From NCBI RefSeq assembly GCF_001870515.1, contig NZ_MDGT01000003.1, positions 450,151 through 514,150 on the forward strand: a DNA stretch of 64,000 nt. The letters run 5' to 3'. A model generated the notes under the pieces. That model was given only the letters and a program-made list of their open reading frames with translations. It ran no database searches and was not told the origin of the DNA. This document shows positions 49,175 to 58,827 of this stretch, piece after piece (the stretch's first letter is position 1; each line of letters starts with the position of its first letter). The position numbers were made by a program, and so were the translations under genes. The DNA is from Idiomarina sp. MD25a. Lineage in GTDB: Bacteria > Pseudomonadota > Gammaproteobacteria > Enterobacterales > Alteromonadaceae.

Positions 49175-52100
49175 GTGGAAATCTTTCGTGGTTCACCTGC
49201 CTTATCGGCGTTCAAAATTACAAAAAAGCTTGAACAACTCAAACATGCGGGGATCCCCATAAAGAGTTTATATGCGGAGTATCAGCACTTTATTCACCTT
49301 CGCAACACACTCTCCGACGCGCATCACGACATTCTCAAGCAACTGCTAACCTACGGCCCCACCGCTCAACAACAATCACCCAGCGAATCCAGCACGCTTA
49401 TTCTAGTCGTCCCACGTCTTGGTACTATTTCGCCTTGGGCATCAAAAGCAACCAACATTGCCCATAACTGCGATATTAAAGAAGTCCATCGTATTGAACG
49501 CGGTGTCGCGTATTATCTCGAAGGTGACTTATCAGCCGAAGAGCAAAAACAAGCTGCACTGCTTTTGCATGATCGCATGACCGAGAGCGTGTTGTATCAC
49601 ATGAGTGATGCTGAAAAGCTGTTTCAACAAGCCGAGCCAGCACCATTGTCCAACGTCGATATTCTGGCCGAGGGCCGCTCAGCTTTAGAAGACGCCAACG
49701 TATCGCTCGGTCTGGCGCTCGCTGATGACGAAATCGACTATCTATTAGAAAACTTCAAGAAGTTGGGGCGCAATCCAAACGACATCGAGCTGTACATGTT
49801 TGCGCAGGCAAACTCTGAACACTGTCGTCACAAAATTTTTAACGCGGATTGGACCATTGATGGCGAGGCACAGCCTAAATCGCTATTTAAAATGATCAAA
49901 AATACCTTCGAAGTCACGCCAGACTATGTGTTGTCGGCATACAAAGACAACGCCGCGGTGATGGAAGGGCACGAAGCAGGGCGCTTTTATCCAGCGCCCG
50001 AATCGACCACGTATAGCTACAACCACGAACCGATCCATATTTTGATGAAGGTCGAGACGCACAATCACCCGACAGCGATTGCCCCTTATGCCGGCGCAGC
50101 GACCGGTTCGGGTGGAGAAATTCGTGATGAAGGCGCCACCGGTATCGGCTCAAAGCCCAAAGCAGGTTTGGTGGGCTTTAGCGTCTCTAACTTAAACATT
50201 CCGGGCTTCAAACAACCGTGGGAAGAAAACTACGGTAAGCCTGCACGCATCGTGAGCGCACTCGATATCATGCTCGAGGGGCCGCTCGGTGGTGCCGCAT
50301 TTAATAATGAATTTGGTCGCCCAGCGCTAACCGGCTACTTCCGTACTTATGAGCAAACGGTGAATAGTCATAACGGTCGCGAAGTACGTGGTTACCATAA
50401 ACCGATCATGATCGCCGGCGGTTTAGGTAATATCCGCGAAGCGCACGTGCAAAAAGATGATATCCCCGTCGGCGCAAAACTGGTCGTGTTGGGCGGCCCT
50501 GCGATGAACATCGGTCTGGGGGGCGGTGCTGCGTCGTCGATGGCATCGGGCGAGTCAGCAGAAGACCTTGATTTTGCTTCAGTACAGCGCGATAACCCTG
50601 AAATGGAACGTCGTTGCCAAGAGGTCATCGATCGCTGTTGGCAGCTCGGTTCAGATAACCCCATTGCCTTTATTCACGACGTAGGCGCGGGTGGTTTATC
50701 CAATGCCATGCCAGAACTCGTCAGCGACGGTGGTCGGGGCGGCCGCTTCGAACTACGTGACATACCCAACGACGAACCCGGTATGACACCGCTTGAAATC
50801 TGGTGTAACGAATCACAAGAGCGCTACGTGATTGCCATCGCGCCAGAAAACATGGCGCGTTTCGAGCAAATCTGTGAACGCGAGCGTGCCGAGTACGCTG
50901 TAATTGGTGAAGCGACCGAAGAACTCACCATCTTGTTGAATGATGCTAAATTCAATAACCAGCCGATTGATCTACCGCTTGACGTGCTACTCGGTAAACC
51001 ACCGAAAATGCACCGTGACGTCAAACGTCAACAAGCGGCTGGCGAAACGCTCAAACTCGACAGCATCGATGCCAATGAAGCCGCCGAGCGCCTGATGCGC
51101 TTACCAAGCATCGCCGAGAAAACCTTCTTGATTACTATTGGTGATCGCTCGGTCACCGGCTTGGTTGCACGCGATCAAATGGTTGGTCCGTGGCAGGTAC
51201 CGGTTGCCGATGTGGCGGTTACTGCCGCTTCTTACGATACTTATCATGGTGAGGCCATGGCGATGGGCGAACGTACGCCATTAGCCTTGCTAAACTATGG
51301 CGCTTCTGCGCGCATGGCAGTTGCTGAGGCGCTGACTAACCTTGCAGCCGCCGATGTCGGTGAATTAAAACGCGTTAAATTGTCAGCTAACTGGATGGCC
51401 GCCGCTGGTCACCCCGGTGAGGATGCTGGCTTATACGAGGCGGTAAAAGCCATCGGTGAAGAACTTTGCCCTGCATTGGAAATTACCATTCCGGTGGGTA
51501 AAGATTCCATGTCGATGAAAACCCAGTGGCAAGATGAGGGCGAAGACAAAGCCGTAACCGCGCCACTGTCACTGGTGATTACCGCCTTTGCGCGGGTCAA
51601 TGATGTACGCAACACCTTGACGCCACAACTGCGTCTGGATAAAGGTGATACCCACCTTATTGCCATCGACTTAGGTCAAGGTAAGAACCGTTTAGGCGGT
51701 TCAGCGTTGGCACAAGTGTACAAGCAACTGGGTGAACAAACCCCCGACTTAGACGACGCAGCGCAGTTCAAAGCATTTTTCGAAACCTTGCAACAGCTGA
51801 TAGCTGAAGGGCGTATTCTTGCGTATCACGACCGCTCTGACGGTGGTTTAATGACGACCTTGGCTGAGATGGCGTTTGCCGGTCACTGTGGTGTCCATGC
51901 CGATTTGAGCGATTTAGGTGATGAAGCCTTAGCAGCACTGTTCAGCGAGGAACTCGGTGCCGTCATACAAGTGACGGCCGATCAGCGTGAACACGTACTC
52001 TCAGCATTCCACAAAGCAGGGCTCGAGAACGCTATCCATGTCATCGGTCAGCCCACCGAGCGAGATGAGATTAAACTGACCTTTAACGGTGACACCGTTA

Positions 52101-53065
52101 TTGACTCATCGCGCACGCATTACCGTACGTTGTGGGCCGAGACCACGCATCAAATGCAGCGTTTACGTGATAACCCAGTGTGTGCCGATGAGGAATTCCA
52201 GCTTAAACAACGGGTTGACGATCCAGGCTTGCAAGCCGATTTAAGCTTTGATGTGCATGAAGATATCGCAGCACCCTATATAGCTAAAGGCAGCGCCCCG
52301 AAAGTGGCTATCTTGCGTGAGCAAGGTGTGAACTCGCATTACGAAATGGCTGCGGCTTTTGACCGTGCTGGTTTTGAAGCCGTAGACGTGCACATGAGTG
52401 ATATTTTAACAGGGCGTGTCACCCTTGATGAGATGCAAGCGCTGGCTGCCTGCGGTGGCTTCTCCTACGGCGATGTACTGGGTGCCGGTGAAGGTTGGGC
52501 TAAATCCATCCTATTTAATCAACGCGCACGTGATCAGTTCGAAGCGTTCTTTAACCGCGACAATACGCTAGCGTTAGGCGTGTGTAACGGTTGCCAGATG
52601 CTTTCAACACTGAAAAGCCTGATTCCGGGTACTGAACATTGGCCGCGTTTTGTCACCAACCGCAGCGAACGTTTTGAAGCGCGCTTTAGTTTGGTCGAAG
52701 TACAAGCGACAAATTCGGCGTTCTTTGACGGTATGCAAGGCTCGAAAATGCCGATTGCCGTATCGCATGGAGAAGGGCGTGCCGAATTTGCCGCAGCTGA
52801 CCAACAAGCACAACTTGAGCAAGCGGGTCAGGTAGCATTGCGCTATATCGACAACTGGGGCGACGTGGCAGAGCAGTACCCTGCCAATCCGAACGGCTCA
52901 CCGAGTGGTATTACCGCGGTCAGCAGTCGCGATGGCCGCGTGACGGCAATGATGCCGCACCCCGAGCGTGTATTCCGCACTGTTGCGAACAGCTGGCATC
53001 CCGATGAGTGGGGCGAGGATAGCCCATGGATGCGCATGTTTCGTAACGCACGCACACGCTTCTAA
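49175..53065 (+). CDS. purL: PurL, phosphoribosylformylglycinamidine synthase
   Basis: This 1296-residue single-chain FGAR amidotransferase performs the fourth step of purine synthesis. Domains in order: PurS-like N-terminal ([18 protein letters not shown]), linker, two AIR-synthetase-like halves ([50 protein letters not shown]) and a C-terminal glutaminase with the nucleophile Cys in [11 protein letters not shown] and [10 protein letters not shown] take the GTG at 49175 ([13 protein letters not shown] as in E. coli) behind TGGAGA; the frame is open to 49040 but that part is not family sequence. A TATAAT at 49130-49135 is the likely -10. A strong terminator follows. Confidence 0.96.
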   Translation: MEIFRGSPALSAFKITKKLEQLKHAGIPIKSLYAEYQHFIHLRNTLSDAHHDILKQLLTYGPTAQQQSPSESSTLILVVPRLGTISPWASKATNIAHNCDIKEVHRIERGVAYYLEGDLSAEEQKQAALLLHDRMTESVLYHMSDAEKLFQQAEPAPLSNVDILAEGRSALEDANVSLGLALADDEIDYLLENFKKLGRNPNDIELYMFAQANSEHCRHKIFNADWTIDGEAQPKSLFKMIKNTFEVTPDYVLSAYKDNAAVMEGHEAGRFYPAPESTTYSYNHEPIHILMKVETHNHPTAIAPYAGAATGSGGEIRDEGATGIGSKPKAGLVGFSVSNLNIPGFKQPWEENYGKPARIVSALDIMLEGPLGGAAFNNEFGRPALTGYFRTYEQTVNSHNGREVRGYHKPIMIAGGLGNIREAHVQKDDIPVGAKLVVLGGPAMNIGLGGGAASSMASGESAEDLDFASVQRDNPEMERRCQEVIDRCWQLGSDNPIAFIHDVGAGGLSNAMPELVSDGGRGGRFELRDIPNDEPGMTPLEIWCNESQERYVIAIAPENMARFEQICERERAEYAVIGEATEELTILLNDAKFNNQPIDLPLDVLLGKPPKMHRDVKRQQAAGETLKLDSIDANEAAERLMRLPSIAEKTFLITIGDRSVTGLVARDQMVGPWQVPVADVAVTAASYDTYHGEAMAMGERTPLALLNYGASARMAVAEALTNLAAADVGELKRVKLSANWMAAAGHPGEDAGLYEAVKAIGEELCPALEITIPVGKDSMSMKTQWQDEGEDKAVTAPLSLVITAFARVNDVRNTLTPQLRLDKGDTHLIAIDLGQGKNRLGGSALAQVYKQLGEQTPDLDDAAQFKAFFETLQQLIAEGRILAYHDRSDGGLMTTLAEMAFAGHCGVHADLSDLGDEALAALFSEELGAVIQVTADQREHVLSAFHKAGLENAIHVIGQPTERDEIKLTFNGDTVIDSSRTHYRTLWAETTHQMQRLRDNPVCADEEFQLKQRVDDPGLQADLSFDVHEDIAAPYIAKGSAPKVAILREQGVNSHYEMAAAFDRAGFEAVDVHMSDILTGRVTLDEMQALAACGGFSYGDVLGAGEGWAKSILFNQRARDQFEAFFNRDNTLALGVCNGCQMLSTLKSLIPGTEHWPRFVTNRSERFEARFSLVEVQATNSAFFDGMQGSKMPIAVSHGEGRAEFAAADQQAQLEQAGQVALRYIDNWGDVAEQYPANPNGSPSGITAVSSRDGRVTAMMPHPERVFRTVANSWHPDEWGEDSPWMRMFRNARTRF

Positions 53066-53080
53066 CGAGCGCGTTGATAG

Positions 53081-53115
53081 AAAAGAGCAAGCCATTGAGC
53101 TTGCTCTTTTTTTTT
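53081..53115 (+). terminator. purL terminator
   Basis: Stem GAGCAAGC (53085-53092) extended by four A/T pairs, loop CATTGA, stem GCTTGCTC (53099-53106), then nine T residues. Confidence 0.95.
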
Positions 53116-53202
53116 GCCTTTTCAAAACCTTTACGCCGGTGAGCCTAGCCAAATATCTGAGGAACCGCATAATAGAATTAAGACTCAACAGGAGGCAGTA
53201 TG

Positions 53203-53703
53203 ATGAAACGTATTATAGCACTCACAGGTATCCTAGCCGCATCGGTCGCGCTCACTGCACACGCAGAAGATCGTAACTATGTTAGCGGTGGTTACAACGA
53301 TTTTGGTGATTCAGACTTTTACATCAAAGCATCACGTCAAATCGATTCACATTGGGTGATTGAAGGTGAGGCGTTTGATATTGGTGATTTTGGTACGCGT
53401 TTAGGCGGCCAATATTTGTTGAGCAACAGCCCGTTGTTCTTGAAAGGCGGCATGAGCCATTACGATTTTGGTAATACCGATGATACGGGTGGCTACGTGG
53501 GTATCGGTACTGAAATCGGCTTAAGCACGCAAGCAACAGCCATGTTTGATGCAACCTACGACTCAGCACTAGACGGTTATGCGTCAGTGGGCGCCAAAGT
53601 GCGTTACAACTTTGATCAGCGTTTCGCTGCCGATATCGGTTTCCGGGGCAATTTCGACGATATCGACAACGAATTCCGCGTGGGTATCACCTACAAATTC
53701 TAA
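53203..53703 (+). CDS. Small outer-membrane beta-barrel-like protein, unknown role
   Basis: This 166-residue protein has the signal peptide MKRIIALTGILAASVALTAHA followed by alternating-hydrophobicity strands with aromatic ends (YVSGGYNDFGDSDFYIKAS, WVIEGEAFDIGDFGTRLGGQY, YVGIGTEIGL, ASVGAKVRYNF) and a C-terminal VGITYKF with terminal Phe, the Bam recognition pattern. About eight strands would make an OmpA/OmpX-size barrel. I choose the second of two ATGs (53203) because AGGAGG ends seven bases before it. Function is unknown. It lies alone between two terminators. Confidence 0.8.
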   Translation: MKRIIALTGILAASVALTAHAEDRNYVSGGYNDFGDSDFYIKASRQIDSHWVIEGEAFDIGDFGTRLGGQYLLSNSPLFLKGGMSHYDFGNTDDTGGYVGIGTEIGLSTQATAMFDATYDSALDGYASVGAKVRYNFDQRFAADIGFRGNFDDIDNEFRVGITYKF

Positions 53704-53729
53704 GGTTTCCACTCCGAGCAAGGTGGTTT

Positions 53730-53755
53730 GCGGGGCTTAACGGCCCCGCTTTTTT
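53730..53755 (+). terminator. Terminator after the small barrel gene
   Basis: Stem GCGGGGC (53730-53736), loop TTAACG, stem GCCCCGC (53743-53749), then six T residues. The right arm overlaps the end of the convergent protease gene. Confidence 0.9.
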
Positions 53756-56670
53756 ATCCAACCTTGCTTGACTCCACCCAAGCCTGCCAGTAACAGCAGC
53801 ATCAACCAACCTGTACTACCACCACTACTGCCGCCACCTGAACTACCACCCGTTGTGGTCGTTGGTGCCGCCGCAACATCGATAGTTTCCTCAAAGGTAT
53901 CCGTATTACCGGCAGTATCAGTGACGGTGACCGACACGGTATAAGTGCCTTGCTCACTAAAGCTTAAGCGCGCAGAGGTCAGATCCTCGTTACTAATAGT
54001 GACGGAGCTGTCATCAACAGACCATTCGGTGGTATCTAAATCCAAGTTGCCCGATGTCGTAATCGTGGCCGTTGTTGCACCACCTGCGCGCACGCTTGAA
54101 GGCGAGAAACTCATCGCATCAACAGCAACCGGTTCAATCGCTTCAACTGAAATGCTGATGGTATCCATGACCGAGTTACCGTTGCCATCGTTTACACTGG
54201 CAACAAAGTCATAAGCGCCCGAGGCTTGCCCCGGAATATCAAACTCAAACACGTTGCCATCGCTACGAGTCGGATCAAACACCGCGTTGTCACGGCCCGG
54301 TAAACGTTGCTCAACGGTCAGGGTATCGTAGAACGACGTATCGCTCGGCTCATTCAGCGTGACGGTCAAAGTAAACGGCTCATCCTCAAGAATGGTGTCG
54401 CTACTTGCGGTAAAACTCAAAATTGCAGGCTGGTTGTTACTGTACGCACGAATCGGAATCGTCACATCCGGTGCACCTTGAACACCCAAGTCAGCAACAA
54501 TAACCACTGTACCCGTATCGGCGATACTCGTCGCATCACCTTCAACACTGAGAGTAATGACGTCACCTTGCGGCGTCGTAGTGCGGTTGGTTTGCGTCAC
54601 CGCTAGGTTATCAATGCTGACATCACCACCAATCGAATAGGTCGGTGTAACATTCGTAGGTACATTGACTAACTCAGCAGATAAACTAACCGCCTCGTCC
54701 GATACGATCTCATAGCCTTGCGTGAGGTAACCTGTGACAGGGATATCATTATTCGCAGGACCTTCCCACCAAATCATGCTCGATACGCTGTATTCGGAGA
54801 AGTTAGTGTTTACTACGCGCAGTGGCAGCTGAAATACATTGCGTTGGTCGGTATCCGCCAATTCTGCCGCAATCGCCGCCTGAGAACGCTTCGGCGTAAT
54901 AGTCAGCGTACGTTCAGCACCACTGCCCGATACCGAGACATCAAACCATTCACCCGCCTGAGCAATACCCTCACTGATGCTTGGGCGACCCATCGATTCA
55001 TCAAAGTACGTCGCTAACTCAATATTCGAATTAAGAATGCTATCGTCGCTGAGCAAGACGGTGAACGACTGTGCATCACCCACACCTGCGGTTAACACGT
55101 TGTTATCGGTAAAGATAAACGCGTCGTTGCCACCGCTTGATGAGACAGAAGCAGAAAACTCACCAATGAGCTGGTAACCGTTATCGTCTGAAGGGACCAA
55201 TACACAAATACCCAAATTGCCCGGCTCAATAGCGCCCGTGAGTGTCGAGCCGGTGATGGTCTCGCCGTTCTCGATCTGTTGCTGAGTAAAATAGCGGTTA
55301 CTATGACAATTACGATTAACAACAAGATACTCACTAACAGAGTCGTCCGGTAGTTGCAATTGAACGCTACCGCCGTCCAGTGCAACACCGACATTTAAAT
55401 AATCATTCCAACGTTGGAAGCGGCGCGTCCATGGGGTGGTTAAGGTCGTCGCTTTAGCCGCATTAGCCGCATCAACCTCCGCTTCGGATTTACCGGCAGG
55501 CGTGCCATTAATATCTAAATCGGGACTTGAATAGAGCGCCTCGCGACTACAGGTACCGTTCGGTGCCACCTCGCGACAGCTCGAGCCATACGCCATAATG
55601 GTGTAAAACTCACCATCGGGGTCAACATAGCCGTAAGGGATGTGGTTATCGATTTGTGAGCCAGAACCTTGCTCATTATTGTCCAACGTATAGCGGTCGT
55701 GCAGCAAACCAATGTTATGACCTAACTCGTGGGGGAAAGTCCCGGTCCCCAAACATTGGTACGTGGTAAACGCGACGTGGAAGTCGGGCGAAATGCCAAA
55801 AAAGGTGTTATCGGCAGCGATATCCGAAGCAACATACGCTTGTCCGCAGACATCATCGCTCACCCCAATGTAGTGAATCACATCGGCGTTATATTGATCG
55901 CGTAAGCGACTCGCCATACCACTATTAACGAGTTCATCTAAGATATCGGTCGAAGGGGCACCCACAAAATCATTTTCAGTGCTTGGCAATACAATAGGGT
56001 GAGCGCCGACAATACGATGGGCGAGTGATAATTCTGACTGCTCGTAGACAAAGTTGGTAACGGCATCAGCGTACTCAATATCCTCATCAAATACCGCATC
56101 GTTCTCAGCCATATACGCGGGCAAGCGAGGATCAAACAGAATCAACGTATCAATACTAGAATCGGAAGCGGTATCAGTAGTAATCGCATCGGCTTGCATG
56201 GATGGTGTCGACTGCGCGCCGCGCCACTGAATCGCTTGCGTCATATCGGCTGACTTTGCAGTCGCCGGCATACGTAATGGTTCTGGGTACTTGTTATTGA
56301 CTAACACAGTTTTCGTGCGATTGCCTGTCTGATACACCTTAACCCAGTTACCCTCGGCATTTTGTAGAGTATAGATAGTGTGTTCAGGCGTATGGTAAAT
56401 ACTGCCCGCAAAGCGCTGTACCTTGCCATTACTGAGCGGCCTGTCCAGTACGTAAAAGCCTTGCGTTGGTTTACTGCCTTCAGCAATAACATATTCAGCC
56501 GATATGTTATCTGAGCCACTACCAAAAGGTAGAGCGACCGATTGACCCAGCGAAAACTGCTGTGTTTGTAGTTGGTTATGTAGTGTAGGCTGAGGTTCAA
56601 CGGTTTGCGCCAGAGCACTGTTTAACGCCAATGACGCAACAATAGCGGATGTCAAAGATAGTATTTTCAT
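53737..56670 (-). CDS. Secreted reprolysin-like zinc metalloprotease with GlyGly-CTERM
   Basis: This 977-residue exoprotein has a signal peptide to about residue 21 (LNSALA-QTVEP) and a propeptide-like region to about 165. The metzincin domain (about 172-420) has the extended zinc motif HELGHNIGLLHD (His314, Glu315, His318, His324, Asp325) and a Met-turn YTIMAYG (Met359). Several Ig/cadherin-like beta modules follow (about 500-930). The C-terminus is GGSSGGGSSGGSTGW, a short hydrophobic helix and GWIKKRGR, the GlyGly-CTERM signal processed by rhombosortase on type II-secreted proteins. The gspC-N operon in this window is the probable exporter. No ribosome-binding site is obvious; a palindrome lies just upstream. 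Confidence 0.88.
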   Translation of the reverse strand: MKILSLTSAIVASLALNSALAQTVEPQPTLHNQLQTQQFSLGQSVALPFGSGSDNISAEYVIAEGSKPTQGFYVLDRPLSNGKVQRFAGSIYHTPEHTIYTLQNAEGNWVKVYQTGNRTKTVLVNNKYPEPLRMPATAKSADMTQAIQWRGAQSTPSMQADAITTDTASDSSIDTLILFDPRLPAYMAENDAVFDEDIEYADAVTNFVYEQSELSLAHRIVGAHPIVLPSTENDFVGAPSTDILDELVNSGMASRLRDQYNADVIHYIGVSDDVCGQAYVASDIAADNTFFGISPDFHVAFTTYQCLGTGTFPHELGHNIGLLHDRYTLDNNEQGSGSQIDNHIPYGYVDPDGEFYTIMAYGSSCREVAPNGTCSREALYSSPDLDINGTPAGKSEAEVDAANAAKATTLTTPWTRRFQRWNDYLNVGVALDGGSVQLQLPDDSVSEYLVVNRNCHSNRYFTQQQIENGETITGSTLTGAIEPGNLGICVLVPSDDNGYQLIGEFSASVSSSGGNDAFIFTDNNVLTAGVGDAQSFTVLLSDDSILNSNIELATYFDESMGRPSISEGIAQAGEWFDVSVSGSGAERTLTITPKRSQAAIAAELADTDQRNVFQLPLRVVNTNFSEYSVSSMIWWEGPANNDIPVTGYLTQGYEIVSDEAVSLSAELVNVPTNVTPTYSIGGDVSIDNLAVTQTNRTTTPQGDVITLSVEGDATSIADTGTVVIVADLGVQGAPDVTIPIRAYSNNQPAILSFTASSDTILEDEPFTLTVTLNEPSDTSFYDTLTVEQRLPGRDNAVFDPTRSDGNVFEFDIPGQASGAYDFVASVNDGNGNSVMDTISISVEAIEPVAVDAMSFSPSSVRAGGATTATITTSGNLDLDTTEWSVDDSSVTISNEDLTSARLSFSEQGTYTVSVTVTDTAGNTDTFEETIDVAAAPTTTTGGSSGGGSSGGSTGWLMLLLLAGLGGVKQGWIKKRGR

Positions 56671-56679
56671 ATAATCAAC

Positions 56680-56693
56680 TCTAAACGTTTAGA
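56680..56693. promoter_or_regulatory. Perfect 14-bp palindrome upstream of the protease
   Basis: TCTAAACGTTTAGA lies 10 bp before the protease start codon. Its position in the leader would suit an operator or a weak RNA hairpin. The binding factor is unknown. Confidence 0.45.
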
Positions 56694-56830
56694 TTATGTT
56701 AGTGTCGCCTAACTCAGGCTTATGATCAATGTTGTGAAAAAATCGTGTTAAAACAGTAAAATAATTTGCAAACCATAAGAAACCTGATAACGTATTACCC
56801 AATCATGAATGCGTTTTTTAACAACGCAAG

Positions 56831-56848
56831 ATTGATTGGCCAATCGAT
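56831..56848. promoter_or_regulatory. Dyad upstream of the yjbE/gfcA-like gene
   Basis: ATTGATTGGCCAATCGAT is an 18-bp palindrome with one mismatched pair; the inner GATTGGCCAATC is perfect. It overlaps a possible -35 TTGATT (56832) for a promoter with a -10 near 56855-56861, 25-30 bp before the ATG at 56884. It is a candidate operator of the polysaccharide locus. Confidence 0.42.
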
Positions 56849-56883
56849 TGAATTTTGTAGAACGTGTACACAGAGGTGTAATT

Positions 56884-57168
56884 ATGAAAAAACTTTCAGC
56901 TTTGTTTGCTGCAGCTGCTTTAGCAGCGGCCCCAGGCTTGGCTTCTGCACAAGACGCAGAGCCAGCAGGCTCTGAGTCATCAGGTATTGGTGGCGTAAGC
57001 GCAACCACTATCGGTGTGGGCGCTGTTGCAGCGGGTATCGCAATTGCTGTCGCTGCTGACGGTGGCGATGATGAAGATCCAGGTACAACCAATCCTCCAG
57101 GCACTGGTACTGAAACCGCGACTGGTACAGGTACTGGCACTGGTACTACGACAGGTACTGGCCAGTAA
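56884..57168 (+). CDS. YjbE/GfcA-like small Gly/Thr-rich secreted protein
   Basis: This 94-residue protein has the signal peptide MKKLSALFAAAALAAAPGLASAQ. A short Gly/Ala hydrophobic stretch (about 40-58), an acidic GGDDEDPG turn and a C-terminal (Gly-Thr)n tail ending GTGQ follow. Size, hydrophobic centre and Thr-rich tail match the first protein of the yjbEFGH and gfcABCD operons, and the next three genes match the rest. Its role in those operons is not understood. AGAGGTG precedes the ATG; the frame continues upstream but lacks a signal peptide. A terminator-like hairpin follows, so this gene may be expressed above the rest. Confidence 0.72.
   Translation: MKKLSALFAAAALAAAPGLASAQDAEPAGSESSGIGGVSATTIGVGAVAAGIAIAVAADGGDDEDPGTTNPPGTGTETATGTGTGTGTTTGTGQ
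57100..57162 (+). repeat. Gly-Thr codon repeat at the gene end
   Basis: Degenerate hexamers of the GGN-ACN type encode GTGTETATGTGTGTGTTTGTG. Units vary at third positions (GGTACT, GGCACT, GGTACA), so it is an old repeat with limited slippage potential. Confidence 0.75.
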
Positions 57169-57195
57169 TTGGTTAACACTTAACTAAGTGTTTAC

Positions 57196-57224
57196 AAAGC
57201 CGCCCTCAACACGGGCGGCTTTTT
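57196..57224 (+). terminator. Terminator/attenuator inside the yjb-like operon
   Basis: Stem GCCGCCC (57199-57205), loop TCAACAC, stem GGGCGGC (57213-57219), five T residues, and a short A-run on the 5' side. It separates the small first gene from the lipoprotein gene 42 bp further on. Confidence 0.85.
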
Positions 57225-57265
57225 CGTTTATAGTTGTTTACCCATAGATAATTCCTCGGCGTCGA

Positions 57266-57994
57266 ATGACAACAAAAACAATGCACCACAGCCGCTTATT
57301 TCTGCCCAGTCTTGCAGCAGTCGTCCTGCTGTCAGGATGTATGAACCGCGTTGAGTCGATGAAAGAGACATTGGCGTTTGCATGGTCAGGCAATCAGGAT
57401 GTGACGGTCACGCAAGAGCGATTGGACGAAATTAATTACCCTATGATGTATGCACGCTTTAATCAACAGCGGCGCATTGCGTTAGGGCTTGGCTTTGATG
57501 ATAACGACCAATACAAATGGTTGTCAGGCGATCAAGAAGTGGTCGTCACGCGCCATGGTCGCGTGATACAAACGCAGGGCGTATCGGGTAATTTAAATGA
57601 ACTGGCATGGGTCAGCAATCTTAGCAATGATCCGCTTAAATGTCTCACGCAACTAAATAGTCAGTGCTCACTTACATGGCAAGCTCAAGTGCAGTCAGGC
57701 GTTGCACAAGAGGCATCAATCCAAGCGATTACCTCGCAATTTTCACGTATCGGCTCAGAAACGCTAGAGCTCCCCATTAATCGTTCAATTAATACGGTGC
57801 ATTGGCGCGAACAAATAACCCAAGATAACGGTACCACGTGGACTAATGATTATTGGTTATCCACCGAAACCGGGCGGGTGGTGAAGTCGTCGCAACAACT
57901 GACCGACGCATTACCACGAGTGGTGACCGAAGAGCTCAAACCCTACAAAAAAGATTTACAAAAACCGAGTAATTCGAACAGAGGGGCCAACTAA
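57266..57994 (+). CDS. gfcB: YjbF/GfcB-family lipoprotein
   Basis: This 242-residue lipoprotein has the lipobox LLSGC with acylated Cys25. The YjbF/GfcB signatures are visible: DVTVTQERLDEINYPMMYARFNQQRRIALGLG, a central WLSGDQEVVVTRHGRVIQTQG, and WTNDYWLSTETGRVVKSSQQL. Members are outer-membrane lipoproteins needed for group 4 capsule or Yjb exopolysaccharide export. It overlaps the next gene by one base (TAATG) and is the second gene of a yjbEFGH-like set. Confidence 0.85.
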   Translation: MTTKTMHHSRLFLPSLAAVVLLSGCMNRVESMKETLAFAWSGNQDVTVTQERLDEINYPMMYARFNQQRRIALGLGFDDNDQYKWLSGDQEVVVTRHGRVIQTQGVSGNLNELAWVSNLSNDPLKCLTQLNSQCSLTWQAQVQSGVAQEASIQAITSQFSRIGSETLELPINRSINTVHWREQITQDNGTTWTNDYWLSTETGRVVKSSQQLTDALPRVVTEELKPYKKDLQKPSNSNRGAN

Positions 57995-58827
57995 TGCGCG
58001 TATTCGTTGGATTGCTTCTTGTTGTATTAATGAGTGTGAGTCAGACTGCTGCAGCGCAAGTTAAAGTAAACGTTTACTTGCATCAGAGCGCCGAACAGCC
58101 GGGCGATGTCACATGGCAAAAGAGTTATGAACTGAGCCAACCCGAGCGTATTTCGCAAGTCTATGAGCGTATTTTAAGCGATCTCAATGCCGACGATCTC
58201 GCGCAAATTAACTGGTCAGCGAGCCGCCTATCCAGCGACTTTTTACAAGCTAGGCTGGAGCGTCACCGCGAGCGCATGGTTGAACAGCTCGATCAGCTGG
58301 CGCGTCACTGGAGTCGCCAAGATGAACAACAGGTTGCCGATAGCATTAAGCGTCTGGCAGCGCAGGTGAGCCGTTGGCCACTGCAAGCCACCTACAGCTT
58401 TAATTTAACACCGGACCAAACGCGTCTAATTCTGCAGCAAAACCCACTGTTAACACGTGCTGATGGTCGTGTGTTTAACTGGCATCTCTACAGCTTTCCT
58501 CATAAAGCGCTGACATTCGGTTTACCTGAGGATTTAGCGGGTGTCGATAATGATTTCTTATGGCGTGTGCTACCCAATGGCACCGTGGCAAAACAGCCCG
58601 TTGCTTATTACAACAAGCGTTTGCCCGCTGCTTGTTATCAACACGACGAACGCAGCCCGATACAAAGCGTCAACGCTGACCAAGCTCAGCGATGCGCCAT
58701 TAAGGGCAACCTAATTCATAGCGTGCGCTTACTTTCAGAGTATTGGCTTACCGACGAAACCGAGCAGTTGGATCTCGAACTCATGTTATTGGCAAAATTT
58801 ATTCTGCCTAACGGAGGTCAGTCATGA
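57994..58827 (+). CDS. gfcC: GfcC/YjbG-family periplasmic polysaccharide protein
   Basis: This 277-residue periplasmic protein has the signal peptide MRVFVGLLLVVLMSVSQTAAA. It shows SQPERISQVYERILSDL and later RVFNWHLYSFPHKALTFGLPEDLAG, typical of the GfcC family of capsule assembly proteins with ubiquitin-like beta-grasp domains and a C-terminal helix. The start overlaps the stop of the lipoprotein gene, and the stop overlaps the next gene by 4 bp, so the three are translated as a coupled unit. Confidence 0.82.
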   Translation: MRVFVGLLLVVLMSVSQTAAAQVKVNVYLHQSAEQPGDVTWQKSYELSQPERISQVYERILSDLNADDLAQINWSASRLSSDFLQARLERHRERMVEQLDQLARHWSRQDEQQVADSIKRLAAQVSRWPLQATYSFNLTPDQTRLILQQNPLLTRADGRVFNWHLYSFPHKALTFGLPEDLAGVDNDFLWRVLPNGTVAKQPVAYYNKRLPAACYQHDERSPIQSVNADQAQRCAIKGNLIHSVRLLSEYWLTDETEQLDLELMLLAKFILPNGGQS

